Of a DNA stretch of 64,000 bases, positions 42,049 through 52,300 are shown piece by piece. Source of the DNA: Hyalangium versicolor. GTDB taxonomy: Bacteria; Myxococcota; Myxococcia; Myxococcales; Myxococcaceae. The stretch is taken from the NCBI RefSeq assembly GCF_020103695.1, contig NZ_JAHXBF010000011.1:186001-250000 (forward strand). The letters are read 5' to 3'. Position 1 is the stretch's first letter. Each line of letters opens with the position of its first letter. A program made the position numbers and the translations under genes. The notes beneath the pieces are model-generated. The model saw nothing but the letters and a program-made list of their open reading frames with translations. It did not search any database and had not been told where the DNA came from.

Positions 42049-44316
42049 ATGGATCACCCATCCGGACGTGGGCTGCTGGCGGGAGTGTTGGGGTTGGGAG
42101 CCCTTCTCCCCCTGGTGTGGCTCCTAAGCCAGCCCCCCAGCGTGCGAGGTAACGAGTCCCCCCCGGATGTCTTCTCCGCGGCCCGTGCGGGTGCACTCCG
42201 CGCGAAGCTGCTGGAGGGGCTCGGGCCTCATCGCGTGGGCCAGCCCAGCCTGCGCCAGCTCCGGGACCGGCTCCTGGTCGAGTTCCAGGGACTCGGCCTC
42301 ACTCCAGAGGTGCAGTCCTCCTTCGTGTGCTCCTTCTATGGAAGCTGCGCCACGGTCGAGAACCTCCTGTTCCGCATTCCTGGAAGTGACCCGCCTACAG
42401 GCGGGCGCCGCGCCATCATGCTGGCGGCGCACTACGACTCGGTCGGGGCCGGGCCCGGCGCATCCGATGACTTCAATGGTACCGCGGCCATGCTGGAGAT
42501 CGCTCGCATCCTGAAGTCGGGCCCTCCCCTCCGCAACGACGTCATCCTGCTGCTCACGGATGGAGAGGAAACCGGCCTGCTCGGCGCGCATGCGTTCGTT
42601 CGCCACCCCTGGGCCAATGAGGTGGCCGCTGTCATCAACATCGAAGCTCGCGGCACCTCGGGCCTCAGCCACATGTTCGAGACAGGCCCGGACAATGCCT
42701 GGCTGATGGCGCTGTACGCGCGGAGCGTTCCCAGGCCCTCGGCCAACTCCCTCGCCTATGCCGTCTACAAGCGGCTGCCCAATGACACGGACCTCACCGT
42801 GTTCAAGGCTCATGGCATCAACGGGATGAACCTGGCCAACATCGGTGACGTGGTCCACTACCACACGCCGCTCGATGACCTGGAGCACTCGGATCCGCGC
42901 ACCCTCCAGCACCACGGAGATACGGCGCTCGCACTCGTGAAGGCCCTGGCGGGCACGGATCTCTCCGCCGAGCACAAGGGAGATGCCGCCTACGTGGATG
43001 TGCTCGGCCAGTTCGTCCTGCGCTGGCCGGTGGGGTTCACGCCCGTGCTGGCCGTACTCGGGCTGCTGCTCGTCGTCATCGGCGCATGGCGAGGAGCGCG
43101 CCAGGAGCCGCTCACGCTCCGGCAACTCGGATGGGCCAGCCTGGGCTGGTGGTGGCTGCTCGTGTCCTGCCTGCTCTCAGGCCTCGTCGTGTCGAGCCTC
43201 CTGGAGCGCACGGGCGCGGCCCCCGTGCCGTGGATCGCCCATCCGGCTGCGGCCTACGCGGCGTTCGGGCTGCTGCTGCTCGCGGGGCTCGTACCGGTCT
43301 GCAAGGTCATCCCCTCTCGAGCGAGCCCAACCGCCCGCTGGGCCTCGGGGTGGTGCTGGTGGGCGCTGCTGGTCACGGTGATCACCTTCCTCGCGCCCGA
43401 GGCCACGCCTTCGTTCCTCCTGCCGGTGCTCATCGCGGGACTCGCCGCGGTGCTCGCGCCTCTGGGCCGGCACCGGGCCGCGGCCGTGGGGGTGGGAACA
43501 GCCGGCGCGGGTCTCTTCCTTCTCCCCGTCTTCCTCTTCTTGATGGACAGCATGGGACTGCCCATGCTCGCCGCGGCCGGACTCCTCATCGGGCTGCCGC
43601 TGACCAGCCTGCTCCCGCTGGCCCCGGACAAGCTGCCGCGCGCGTGGACCCTCTTCGGCGCGCTCCTCGGAGGGGCCGTGGTGTTCGCCGTCTGGAGCAG
43701 CCTGCTCTCCCCCTACTCCGCGCAGGCACCGCAGCGCTTGAACCTCGTCTATCGCTTCGAACAGGACAAACAGTCGAGCCACTGGGCCCTGGAGGGCGAT
43801 CTGAGTCGCGTGCCCGAGCCGCTCACGGAGTTCCGGTCCGGGACGCGCCAGAAGGTCACCCCGTGGACATCACAGCCCACCGCCATCACCGTTCCCGTGG
43901 AGGCCCCCGCGTTGACCGCGCCTGAGTTGGAGCCTCTGCGCATCACAACGACCACGGGAGGCAGGGACATCGAAGCGCAGCTGCGCTCTTCCCGGGGAGC
44001 CCGCATACTCTCCGTAGCCTTTCCTCCCACGGCGCGGATCACCTCTCTGCGCGTGAACGGAGAGACCATTCCAACTCCGTCCGAGCGCGTCAGCGCCCGG
44101 TCGAGCGGCTGGCGCCTCGTCTCCTGCGTGGCAGACGCACCCCAGGGGTGCCTGCTCCATCTGGTCCAGGAGGGAAGCGAGCCCATCGAGGCATTCCTCA
44201 CGGATGAGTCCCCCGGTCTGCCCCCTGGAAAGTTCTCGCGCGGCGTCGGAGAGGCCGACTTCGTCCCGTCCCAGAACGGCGACGTGACGATCACCTCTCG
44301 CACCGTGAAGCTGTAG
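42049..44316 (+). CDS. M28-family zinc aminopeptidase fused to a membrane domain
   Basis: A 755-residue protein. A signal anchor is followed by an extracytoplasmic M28 domain (about 45-310) with metal and catalytic residues in AHYDSVGAGPGASDD (H128, D130), LLTDGEETGLLG, NIEARGTSG and VVHYHTPLDD. About eight membrane helices follow (about 325-565), then a beta-rich C-terminal domain of about 190 residues. This order matches ERMP1-like M28 peptidases. It probably trims peptides at the outer face of the inner membrane. Confidence 0.9.
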   Translation: MDHPSGRGLLAGVLGLGALLPLVWLLSQPPSVRGNESPPDVFSAARAGALRAKLLEGLGPHRVGQPSLRQLRDRLLVEFQGLGLTPEVQSSFVCSFYGSCATVENLLFRIPGSDPPTGGRRAIMLAAHYDSVGAGPGASDDFNGTAAMLEIARILKSGPPLRNDVILLLTDGEETGLLGAHAFVRHPWANEVAAVINIEARGTSGLSHMFETGPDNAWLMALYARSVPRPSANSLAYAVYKRLPNDTDLTVFKAHGINGMNLANIGDVVHYHTPLDDLEHSDPRTLQHHGDTALALVKALAGTDLSAEHKGDAAYVDVLGQFVLRWPVGFTPVLAVLGLLLVVIGAWRGARQEPLTLRQLGWASLGWWWLLVSCLLSGLVVSSLLERTGAAPVPWIAHPAAAYAAFGLLLLAGLVPVCKVIPSRASPTARWASGWCWWALLVTVITFLAPEATPSFLLPVLIAGLAAVLAPLGRHRAAAVGVGTAGAGLFLLPVFLFLMDSMGLPMLAAAGLLIGLPLTSLLPLAPDKLPRAWTLFGALLGGAVVFAVWSSLLSPYSAQAPQRLNLVYRFEQDKQSSHWALEGDLSRVPEPLTEFRSGTRQKVTPWTSQPTAITVPVEAPALTAPELEPLRITTTTGGRDIEAQLRSSRGARILSVAFPPTARITSLRVNGETIPTPSERVSARSSGWRLVSCVADAPQGCLLHLVQEGSEPIEAFLTDESPGLPPGKFSRGVGEADFVPSQNGDVTITSRTVKL

Positions 44317-44348
44317 TCTCCTACAGGTTCCGGGCCGCAAGAAAGGAC

Positions 44349-44822
44349 GTGGCCGTGTTCCAGATTCAATCCGAGAAAGAGTTCCTGAACGCCTTCCGCT
44401 CCCGGGATCGGAAGACCGTCGAGCTCCCCAAGGGCACCCGGTTCCCCCTCTTCGTTCGCGACTACCTGTCATGGGTGGACCCCTACGGCGTGCGCGTCTT
44501 CCTGGTGTTCAAGGCCCCCAGCAACGCGCGGCCCATCGGCATCGCCTTCCGCCGCGACCAGCAGGGAGACAAGACGCTGCACGGCCGGATGTGTGAATGG
44601 TGCCATGCCAACGGCACAGCGGATGTGATTGGACTGCTCACCACGGATCTGGACTCGAAGCGCCGGGTGGGCGTGAACCTGTGCCTCGATCTCCGCTGCA
44701 ACGAGCGGTTGGAGACGATGGCGAACATGTCCGGCCGCAGTGCCGTGGATGATTCCAAGGAGCTGCTCGAGAAGATGGCCCGCTTCGCCAGCGAAGGCCT
44801 GGGGATCGACGCCAGCCGCTAG
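44349..44822 (+). CDS. FBP-domain treble-clef zinc-finger protein
   Basis: A 157-residue protein with four cysteines in MCEWCHA and CLDLRCNERLE, the C-terminal treble-clef zinc finger of FusB-like elongation factor G-binding proteins. These free stalled EF-G from ribosomes and can confer fusidic acid tolerance; that role here is inferred. The start is a GTG at 44349 with AAAGGA upstream. It follows the M28 gene after 32 bases. Confidence 0.83.
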   Translation: MAVFQIQSEKEFLNAFRSRDRKTVELPKGTRFPLFVRDYLSWVDPYGVRVFLVFKAPSNARPIGIAFRRDQQGDKTLHGRMCEWCHANGTADVIGLLTTDLDSKRRVGVNLCLDLRCNERLETMANMSGRSAVDDSKELLEKMARFASEGLGIDASR

Positions 44823-44837
44823 AGGGCTCCGGTTTGA

Positions 44838-44861
44838 ATCAGGGCATGTCAGACCCCTGAT
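44838..44861. repeat. Inverted repeat ATCAGGG-N10-CCCTGAT
   Basis: Perfect 7-base arms lie in the 79-base gap between the FBP gene and the lipid-synthase operon. There is no T tract, so it may be an operator for the synthase genes or a weak terminator of the FBP gene. Confidence 0.4.
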
Positions 44862-44901
44862 GCACTTTCCGCCGCGTACTTGCTAAAAACAAGGAGCGGC
44901 G

Positions 44902-46326
44902 ATGTACTCCCTTGCAGCGCGGCAGAGCGGCGGCACGGCCACGAACATCCTCGAGCGGGTCCGCCAGTGCGCGGCCTCCGTCACCCGGTATCCCCTCGAC
45001 ATCCTCACGGCGGAAGCGCAGCTGGAGGATGAGCTCGGCATCGACTCGGTGAAGCTCGCCGAGATCGCTGCCGTGGTCGGGCGCGAATTCAACCTCCCTC
45101 CCGAGCAGCTGCCCAAGAGCGGGAAGGCGCGGACGCTCGGCGCGATCGCGGACGTGGTGGCCCAGCAGCTTCCGAGCGAGGCGGCTCCGCTGCCACCGGC
45201 CGCACCGCCCCCGCAGGCTGCGCCGAACCTCGAACAGCGCGTGCGCGCCGTGTTCGCGCGCGTCACTCGCTACCCGGAGGAACTCCTCACCCTGGAGGCG
45301 GACCTGGAGGATGAGCTCGGGATCGACTCGGTGAAGCAGGCCGAGGTGCTGGCCGTGCTCACGAAGGAGCTCGGACTGGCTCAGGGCCCGGCTCCCTCCC
45401 GGAGGCTGCGGACCCTGGCCGCCATCTGTGAAGCGGCCCGCGAGCAGTTGGCCCCGGTATCTGCTCCCGCGGCGTCCTCGCGAGCGGTGAGCGCCCCTGC
45501 TTCTTCCGCCCCCATGGCTCCTGCGCCCGCGCCGGCCGCTCCGAGCCCTGCCCTGCCCTTCGCAGGGAAGATCGCGCTCGTCACCGGCTCAGGGAAGGGA
45601 ATTGGCAAGGTGATCGCCGCCCGCCTGGCCCAGGCTGGGGCGACCGTGGTGGTGAACTCGTTCCACTCCCGAGAGGACGGCGAGAAGACCACGCAGGAGA
45701 TCCTCGCTGCCGGCGGCAAGGCGCTCCACCTGTGGGGCTCCGTGGCCCAGGAGGATCACCTGGAGCGGATGTTCTCCACCCTCGACTCTCAGTTCGGGGG
45801 GCTCGACTTCCTGGTGTGCAATGCCTCCAACGGCCTCATCGGCCCCTTCAACCAGATCACCCCGCGCGACTGGGACAAGGCGTTCCGCACCTGCATCACC
45901 GGCACCTACGAGTGCGCCATGCGCGCTCGGCCGCTGATGGCTCGGCGCGGCGGAGGCAGCATCGTCACCCTGTCCACCTCCATGTCCCAGCGGTACATGC
46001 ATGACCTGGGCTGCCAGGGCGTGGCGAAGGCCGCCGTCGAGTCGCTCACGCGCTACCTGGCCGCGGAGCTGGCCTCGGATCGGATCCGCACCAACTGCGT
46101 GTCCGCCGGCCCCGTGCATGGAGAGCTGCTCGGGATGTTCCCCGATGCCGCCAGCCGCATCGCGCGCTGGGAGGCGACCACTCCCGGCGGGAAGCTGTGC
46201 ACCGCGGAGGATGTCGCCGACGTCACCGAGCTCCTGCTGGGGCCGAGGACGCAACGCGTGAACGGCGCCATCTGGGTGGTGGATGCCGGCCTGTCCGGAA
46301 CCGTGGATGGACTGCTGCCGTCCTGA
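44902..46326 (+). CDS. Tandem acyl carrier protein fused to a FabL-like enoyl reductase
   Basis: A 474-residue protein. Two ACP domains (about 12-90 and 108-185) each carry the phosphopantetheine site GIDSVK (S49 and S143), the form typical of PUFA-synthase ACP arrays. An Ala/Pro linker leads to a short-chain dehydrogenase (about 218-474) with the NAD(P)-binding loop VTGSGKGIG. The SLTRYLAAEL and VSAGPVHGELLGMFPDA stretches match Bacillus FabL (enoyl-ACP reductase III). K376 of the active site is present, but the FabL Tyr seven residues before it is Leu369; a Tyr sits at 365 instead. AAGGAG precedes the ATG. It lies 23 bases before the synthase gene. It would carry and reduce the growing acyl chain. 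Confidence 0.87.
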   Translation: MYSLAARQSGGTATNILERVRQCAASVTRYPLDILTAEAQLEDELGIDSVKLAEIAAVVGREFNLPPEQLPKSGKARTLGAIADVVAQQLPSEAAPLPPAAPPPQAAPNLEQRVRAVFARVTRYPEELLTLEADLEDELGIDSVKQAEVLAVLTKELGLAQGPAPSRRLRTLAAICEAAREQLAPVSAPAASSRAVSAPASSAPMAPAPAPAAPSPALPFAGKIALVTGSGKGIGKVIAARLAQAGATVVVNSFHSREDGEKTTQEILAAGGKALHLWGSVAQEDHLERMFSTLDSQFGGLDFLVCNASNGLIGPFNQITPRDWDKAFRTCITGTYECAMRARPLMARRGGGSIVTLSTSMSQRYMHDLGCQGVAKAAVESLTRYLAAELASDRIRTNCVSAGPVHGELLGMFPDAASRIARWEATTPGGKLCTAEDVADVTELLLGPRTQRVNGAIWVVDAGLSGTVDGLLPS

Positions 46327-46349
46327 GCCTCTCCTCTGGAGCCCCTGCC

Positions 46350-49300
46350 ATGCACTTCTTCGCAGTCCCGTACGACGTCCACTTCGACGACACGATGGCC
46401 TACGGGAGCCATCACTTCCTGACCAACTTCAAGTTCCAGTGCGCCGGCCGCGAGCACCTGCTCTTCAGCCCGCACTTCTTCGAGGTGCCGGAGTTCCGGC
46501 GCGACTTCGACCAGGTGCTCCTGCTCACCTACGAGGGTTACTCGCGCAACCTCGCTCCCGCCAACCTGGGCGATCGGCTCGTGGTGCTCACGTCCATCGA
46601 GGAGCGGGGAGAGCTCTCGCTGCGCTTCTGCTTCCGGACGCTGAAGAGCGATGGCACCCCGGTGGCCTGCGGGTACCAGACCGTCCTGTGCGCCGACAAG
46701 ACGCACGGAACCTTGTGCGCGTTCCCCGAGTCCTTCCGGCGCTGCCTGGATGCGTTGACGAGCCTGCATGAGCCCGAGGCGCCCCAGAGCTTCAAGGACC
46801 ATGCGCTGCGGGGCGGCGCCTCCGTCAACGCGCTGTTCCCCGAGCCGATCCGGCAACTCGCAAAGACGCTCCTGGCGGCTCCGGCCTCGATCGGTACCGC
46901 GCGGATGGTGGAGCATGCTTCGGCGCCCGTTGTGGCTCCCGTGCCTCCTCCGCCGAAACCAGCTCTTGAGCCACAACTGCCTCCCGGCTCCACGGCGCTC
47001 TTGTTTGCCGGACAGGGCACGTTCGACCCCGAACTCTTCGTCCAGTTGAAGGCGCTGCACCCGGAGCTGCGGGATGAGTTCGCGGGTGTGGCGAGCGCGT
47101 GCCAGGCACTCGGCCTCGATGCGGCTCCGTTGCTCGCGGCCCAGGATGCCGCTGCCGTCCAGCGAGCGCTCGAGCGCACTCCGCAGATCGACCAGATCGG
47201 CATCTTCCTGTCCGGTGTCCTCGGCGCCCGGTGGTTGGAGCGTCATGGGGCGCGCCCGGATGCATTCGTGGGACACAGCTTCGGAGAGATCGCCGCCATG
47301 ACGGCGGCTGGGGCATTCGATCTGCGCACGGGTGCCGAGATCGTCTGCCAACGGGTCCGGGCGCTCCAGAGGGTCTCCGACGACTTCGGGACCCTGGCGG
47401 CCATTGCCCTCGGTGAAGCGGAGACGACTCGGGCCATCGCGGACTCCGAAACCCGGAACTTGGTGATCGCCGGGCGCAACCACTCCCGCCAGACCGTGGT
47501 GGCCGGTCCCCGAGCGGAACTCGAACGCCTGCGCACGCTCCTGGAGAACCGAGGACGGGGGTTCACCTTCATCTCCAGCCGCTACCCCTTCCACCATCCT
47601 GGCATGGCACCCGCCGCGGACGCCTTCCGGGCCGCGATCGCCAGAGTGGCCATGCGCCCTCCTCGGGGCCTCATCTACTCGCCCATCGAGCGACGCACGT
47701 ATGCCAGTGGCCAGCAGGAGCTGACGCAGGCGCTGGCTTCCCACCTGGTGCGTCCCTTCGACTTCCTGGGAGCGGTGGAGACGCTGGCGCGCGCGGGCTG
47801 CACTCGCTTCGTGGACTGCGGGACGAGCGGGCGGCTGGCGCGCATCGTCCAGCGAATCCTCCCTGAGAACAGCCCCATCGAGGTGAGCGCCATCGGCGGC
47901 ATGCTCCCGGCAAGCCCTGCTGCCAGCGAGCCTCCCCGTCCGGAGGTTGTGCCGACCACCAGGCCTGACGCTGCCCCTGGCGCGGACACGGCAGTGGCCG
48001 TGGTGTCCCTGGGGTGCATCCTCCCGGGGGGTGCTCGGGATCCTGAGACGTACTGGCAGCACATCCGACAGGGTGTCAGCGGCATCGTTGATCAGGGCCT
48101 GCTCCACCCCGAGTTGGTGACGGACTTCGCAGGCCCGGTGGGCACACCGGATCGCACCTATACCCTGCTCACAGGGCTCGTGCGGGACTCGGACCTGGTG
48201 CCACCACCGGGGTTCGACCCGGCCCGCTTCCAGCGCTACGTCCGGGAGCAAAAGCTGCTGTCCATTGCGCTCGCACAGGCCCTGCAAGGCCTGGAACGTG
48301 TTCCCGCACGATTGTCCGGCCGCATTCAGTGCCTGCTCGGCTCGACCGCGGACGGGTCCTCCGAGTACGACGCCGCGCTGTGCCTGGAGGCTGGAGAAGC
48401 CCTGCTGCACGCGCAGGGAGAGAGCAACCCGGGCATCTCCGCCTTTGCTCGTGCGGCACGGACTGCCCTCGGGGTGGAGTCCCACTCCGACGAGCTGGCG
48501 CCGCACCCCATCCTCCAGTCCGTGGTCACGGACCTGGTTGGACGCGAGATCCCCACGGTGCTCATCGACGCGGCCTGCGCATCCTCGCTCTACGCCATCG
48601 CGCTGGGCATGAAGGCGCTCGAGCTCGGTGAGGCCGACCTCGTCCTGGCGGGCGGAGTCTTCTCTCCGGGCCCGAGCAACAGCTGCCTCTTCTCGCAGTT
48701 CAAGGGACTCTCCGCCACTGGGAGCCGGCCCTTCGACGAGCGCGCGGACGGCGTCATCTTCGGTGAGGGCTCGGGCGTGGTGGGCCTGATGCGACTGGCG
48801 GACGCCGTCGCCTCCGGGCTCCGAGTCCACGCCATCATCCGAGGCGCGGGACTCTCCAGTGATGGGCGGAGCAGCTCGGCGAATGTCCCTCGCTCGGAGG
48901 GTCAGGTGGCCGCGATGGAGGCCTGCTACACGGCGGCCCACGTCGAGCCCTCCACCATCCAGTACATCGAAGCACACGGGACGGCGACGCCTGCTGGGGA
49001 TGCCACCGAACTCAAGTCGATCGCTCGGGTCTTCGGCGGCAAGCGGCGCGGCATCCAGCTCTCCAGCGTCAAGGCCTTGATCGGACATGTTGGCTGGGCG
49101 GCGGGGGCTGCCTCGGTCATCAAGCTGTGCAAGGCCCTGGAGCACCGGCTCTTTCCGCGGCAGTCCAACTTCGAGCGACCCGGCTCCGCGTTGAGCGCGC
49201 TCGGGCCGGACTTCGAGGTGAGCACGCGCGAACAGCCGTGGCCGGAGAATGGGGAGAATCCCCGCCGCGCCGCCACCAACGGCTTCGGCTTCGGCGGCAC

Positions 49301-52300
49301 CAATGCTCACCTGGTGCTGGAGGAGTACCGGGGCGACGTGCTCGCACCGCGTCCCCGGATCCCTCCGACCGAGGCGAACGAGCTGGTGGTGGTGGCCGCG
49401 GAGGGTCTGTTCCCGAATGCGCGGGGCGTTCCCGTAGCGGGAGTGCCTACCGAAGTGGGGCCACGCTTCGACACTGGCTCCATCCGCCTGCCCTCCTCGG
49501 TGCGCCTGTTGCCGGACATCTCCGAGGACATGGATCCGACCCAGAGCCTGGGACTCACCGTCGCCAGCTCTCTCGTGCAGAAGCTCGGTGTCTTCGACAC
49601 GGTGCGCTCGGGCACCGCGATCGTTCTCGGGCTCGAGGGGAAGACCCGCCGCGGCGTGGAGGCCACCCAGCGTGTGCTGGCCACTTCCACCCTGCGCCGG
49701 ATCCGCGAGTTCACCCAGCGCGCTCCGGAGTTCGCCTCGGTTCTGCCCCTGGCGAACCGCCTCCACGAGGCCATCCAGGGTTCGGTGCGTCCCTCGGGGC
49801 CCTACACCCTCCAGGGGATGATGCCCAACGTCACCCCCGGTCGCATCGCGGGTGCACTCGACACCAAGGGCCCGAACTTCGTGATCGACGCTGGGGCCGC
49901 TTCGCTGGCCGAGGCACTTCGAGCCTCGCGCGGACTGATGGAAAGCGGGTTCGAGCTGGTGCTCGTGGGCAGCACGCATGTCCTCCGGCCAGGGGAGGAA
50001 GGTCAGGGATCGTCCCAGCCTGCCGAGGGTGTGGCGATGCTGGCAGTCACCACGGCTGTGAAGGCCGAGCGACTGGGACTGAAGCCCCTGTGCCATCTCC
50101 GACTGTCGGCTGACGTTCAGCAGCACTCCGGAGCGCGCATCGAGCTTCCGCCCCACTCGGCTGGGGAGAGCCTGGAGGTCCTCCGCTCGGTGATGGCCGC
50201 CACGGCGGGGCGTGCCACCACGCTCCTCTTCCACCCGAACGCCGCAACGGGTGCTCGCCTCGAGATCCAGCTCCTACCCACAGAAGCCGCGGGCGTTCCT
50301 CGCGCTCTGCTCCAGGAGACACAGGGCTCGCAACCGGCCCAGCAGGCGGCTCCTGCCCCTGCGGCTCCTGCCCCGGAGTCATCGGGAGGCTTCGATCATA
50401 CGGCGCAAATCCGGTACCACGCGCCTGTACTCGTCGAACGCCAGGCCCGCGCCACCCGGCCTCCATCCTGGCGCGGCAAGCGAGTGCTGTTCATCGCTCA
50501 GGATGAGACCCTGGCAGGAGAGCTTGCATCCCATGCGGACGCGCTGTGTGGCTCTGAGCACCTCATCCTCTGCGCGGGAACTTCCTTCGCCAGTGGAAGA
50601 ATCCGCCGCATCGACCTCACGCGTGAGGAGACAGCACAGGCGGGCATTGAGGCGCTCGGCTTTGAACCGCAGGTCATCCTCTCGGTCTGCCGGCTCGAGT
50701 CCGGAGCGGGTGAGTCCTCCGTGGTCAGCGATACGGCCCTGCGCCACGAGGCACTGGAGCTGCTCTTCCTCGCCGCACGCCGCGCCTACGAACGCTTGAG
50801 CGCTGGCGAAGTCGAGTTGGGGAGCCTGTGCATCGGCGGAGTGGGCCCACGCAGGACCCTGCACCCCGTGACGGGGCTGTTCGCCGGCATGCTCAAGTCT
50901 CTCGGACGTGAAGTCCCGGCCCGAAACGTTCGAGCCATCTCCACTACCCTGCTCTCGCTCCCGGCAGCGCTCCAGCTCGTCGCCACGGAGTTCGGCTCGG
51001 AGGAGGAGGGCGGTTCCTCGATCGAGGTCTGCTTCGATGGGCCGCAGCGCTGCGTCCGCCGCCTCCGTCCTACGGAAGTCACGGCAGATCCCGCTCCGTC
51101 GCTCGATGCACGCTCGGTGGTCCTGCTCACAGGAGGCGGACGCGGAGTGACAGCGGTCCTTGCGGGTGCACTCCTGAAGCGGTACGGGTGCAAGGTCGTC
51201 CTCATCGGCCGAAGCGATCCAGACGAGGCACCCGAACGCATCCGTCAAGCTCGCGAGGAGGAGCTCCCACAGGTGGAGCGGGAGTTCTACGCCTCGGAGC
51301 TGGCCAATAACCGCGCGACGAAGATGCCCGAGCTGCGCAAGCGGTTCGAGCGCTACCTGGCCGCGCGTGAACTGAGGACCACGCTCGAGGGGATCGCGAG
51401 GCTCCCCGGACAGATGGTCTACCGGGTCGCGGATGTGACGCGGCCCGAGGAGGTCGAGCGGGTAGTGCAGGAGATCGCCCGTGAGCACGGCCGCCTGGAC
51501 CTGGTGGTGCACGGCGCCGGGACCCAAACATCCAAGAAGCTGAACCGCAGGCGGCTCGACGAACTGCGGACCAACCTGGACACCAAGCTCCTCGGCCTGC
51601 GGAACCTCCACGAGGCCTGCACGCGTGGCTTCACACGCCCCGTACCGTTCCATGTCCTGACCTCCGCGTTCAGCTTCATCGGCAACGACGGTCAGGCGGA
51701 CTACGGAGCGGCCAACGAGGCACTGGATCGGCTCTGCGCCTGGGTCAGCGACACCCGCCAGGAGGTCCGCTGGTGCAGCGTGGGGTGGTTGGCGTGGGAC
51801 GGCATCGGGATGACGCGAGGCTCGGAGTACCGCGTACTCGGAGCCAGCCGCCAGCTCCGAGGGATCCGCGCCGAGGAGGGTGAGGCGCTCTTCCTCCAGC
51901 TCATCGACGGCCGACCACGCGAGCCCATCAACGTGCAGCTCACTGAGAGCGAGCGCGCCTACTACAGCCTGGAGCTGCTGCCTGCGGAGGCTCCGGCTCC
52001 GAAGAAGGCGGGGCCCGTGCGGCGGGAGCTCGTCGTCGACGCGACGAGCCTCCCCTGCCTGGAGGATCACCTGGTCCGCGGCACACCCACGCTGCCTGGG
52101 GCCTGGGCACTGGACCTGATGCTGCAGGCCGCTCTGGGAGATGGGCGGCCGGAGTTGCGCACCGTCACCATCGAGGACGTGCGGTTCTCGCGCTTCATCC
52201 GCGTCAAGCCCGGGGGGCGGCAGCTGCTGCGAGCCGAGTGCACCCCGCTCGTTGACGAGCCGGGCCGCTATTGCGTGCAGGTCCAGCTGACCGGAGATGT

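Noticed and set aside
44838..44861. Firm terminator call for the FBP gene
   Set aside because: The 7-bp stem has no T tract and sits next to the synthase promoter region, so an operator is equally likely.
46053..50234. Very long antisense open frame opposite the megasynthase
   Set aside because: Shadow of a GC-rich gene: Arg/Gly/His-rich composition, no domain, no ribosome site, while the plus strand encodes clear catalytic motifs.
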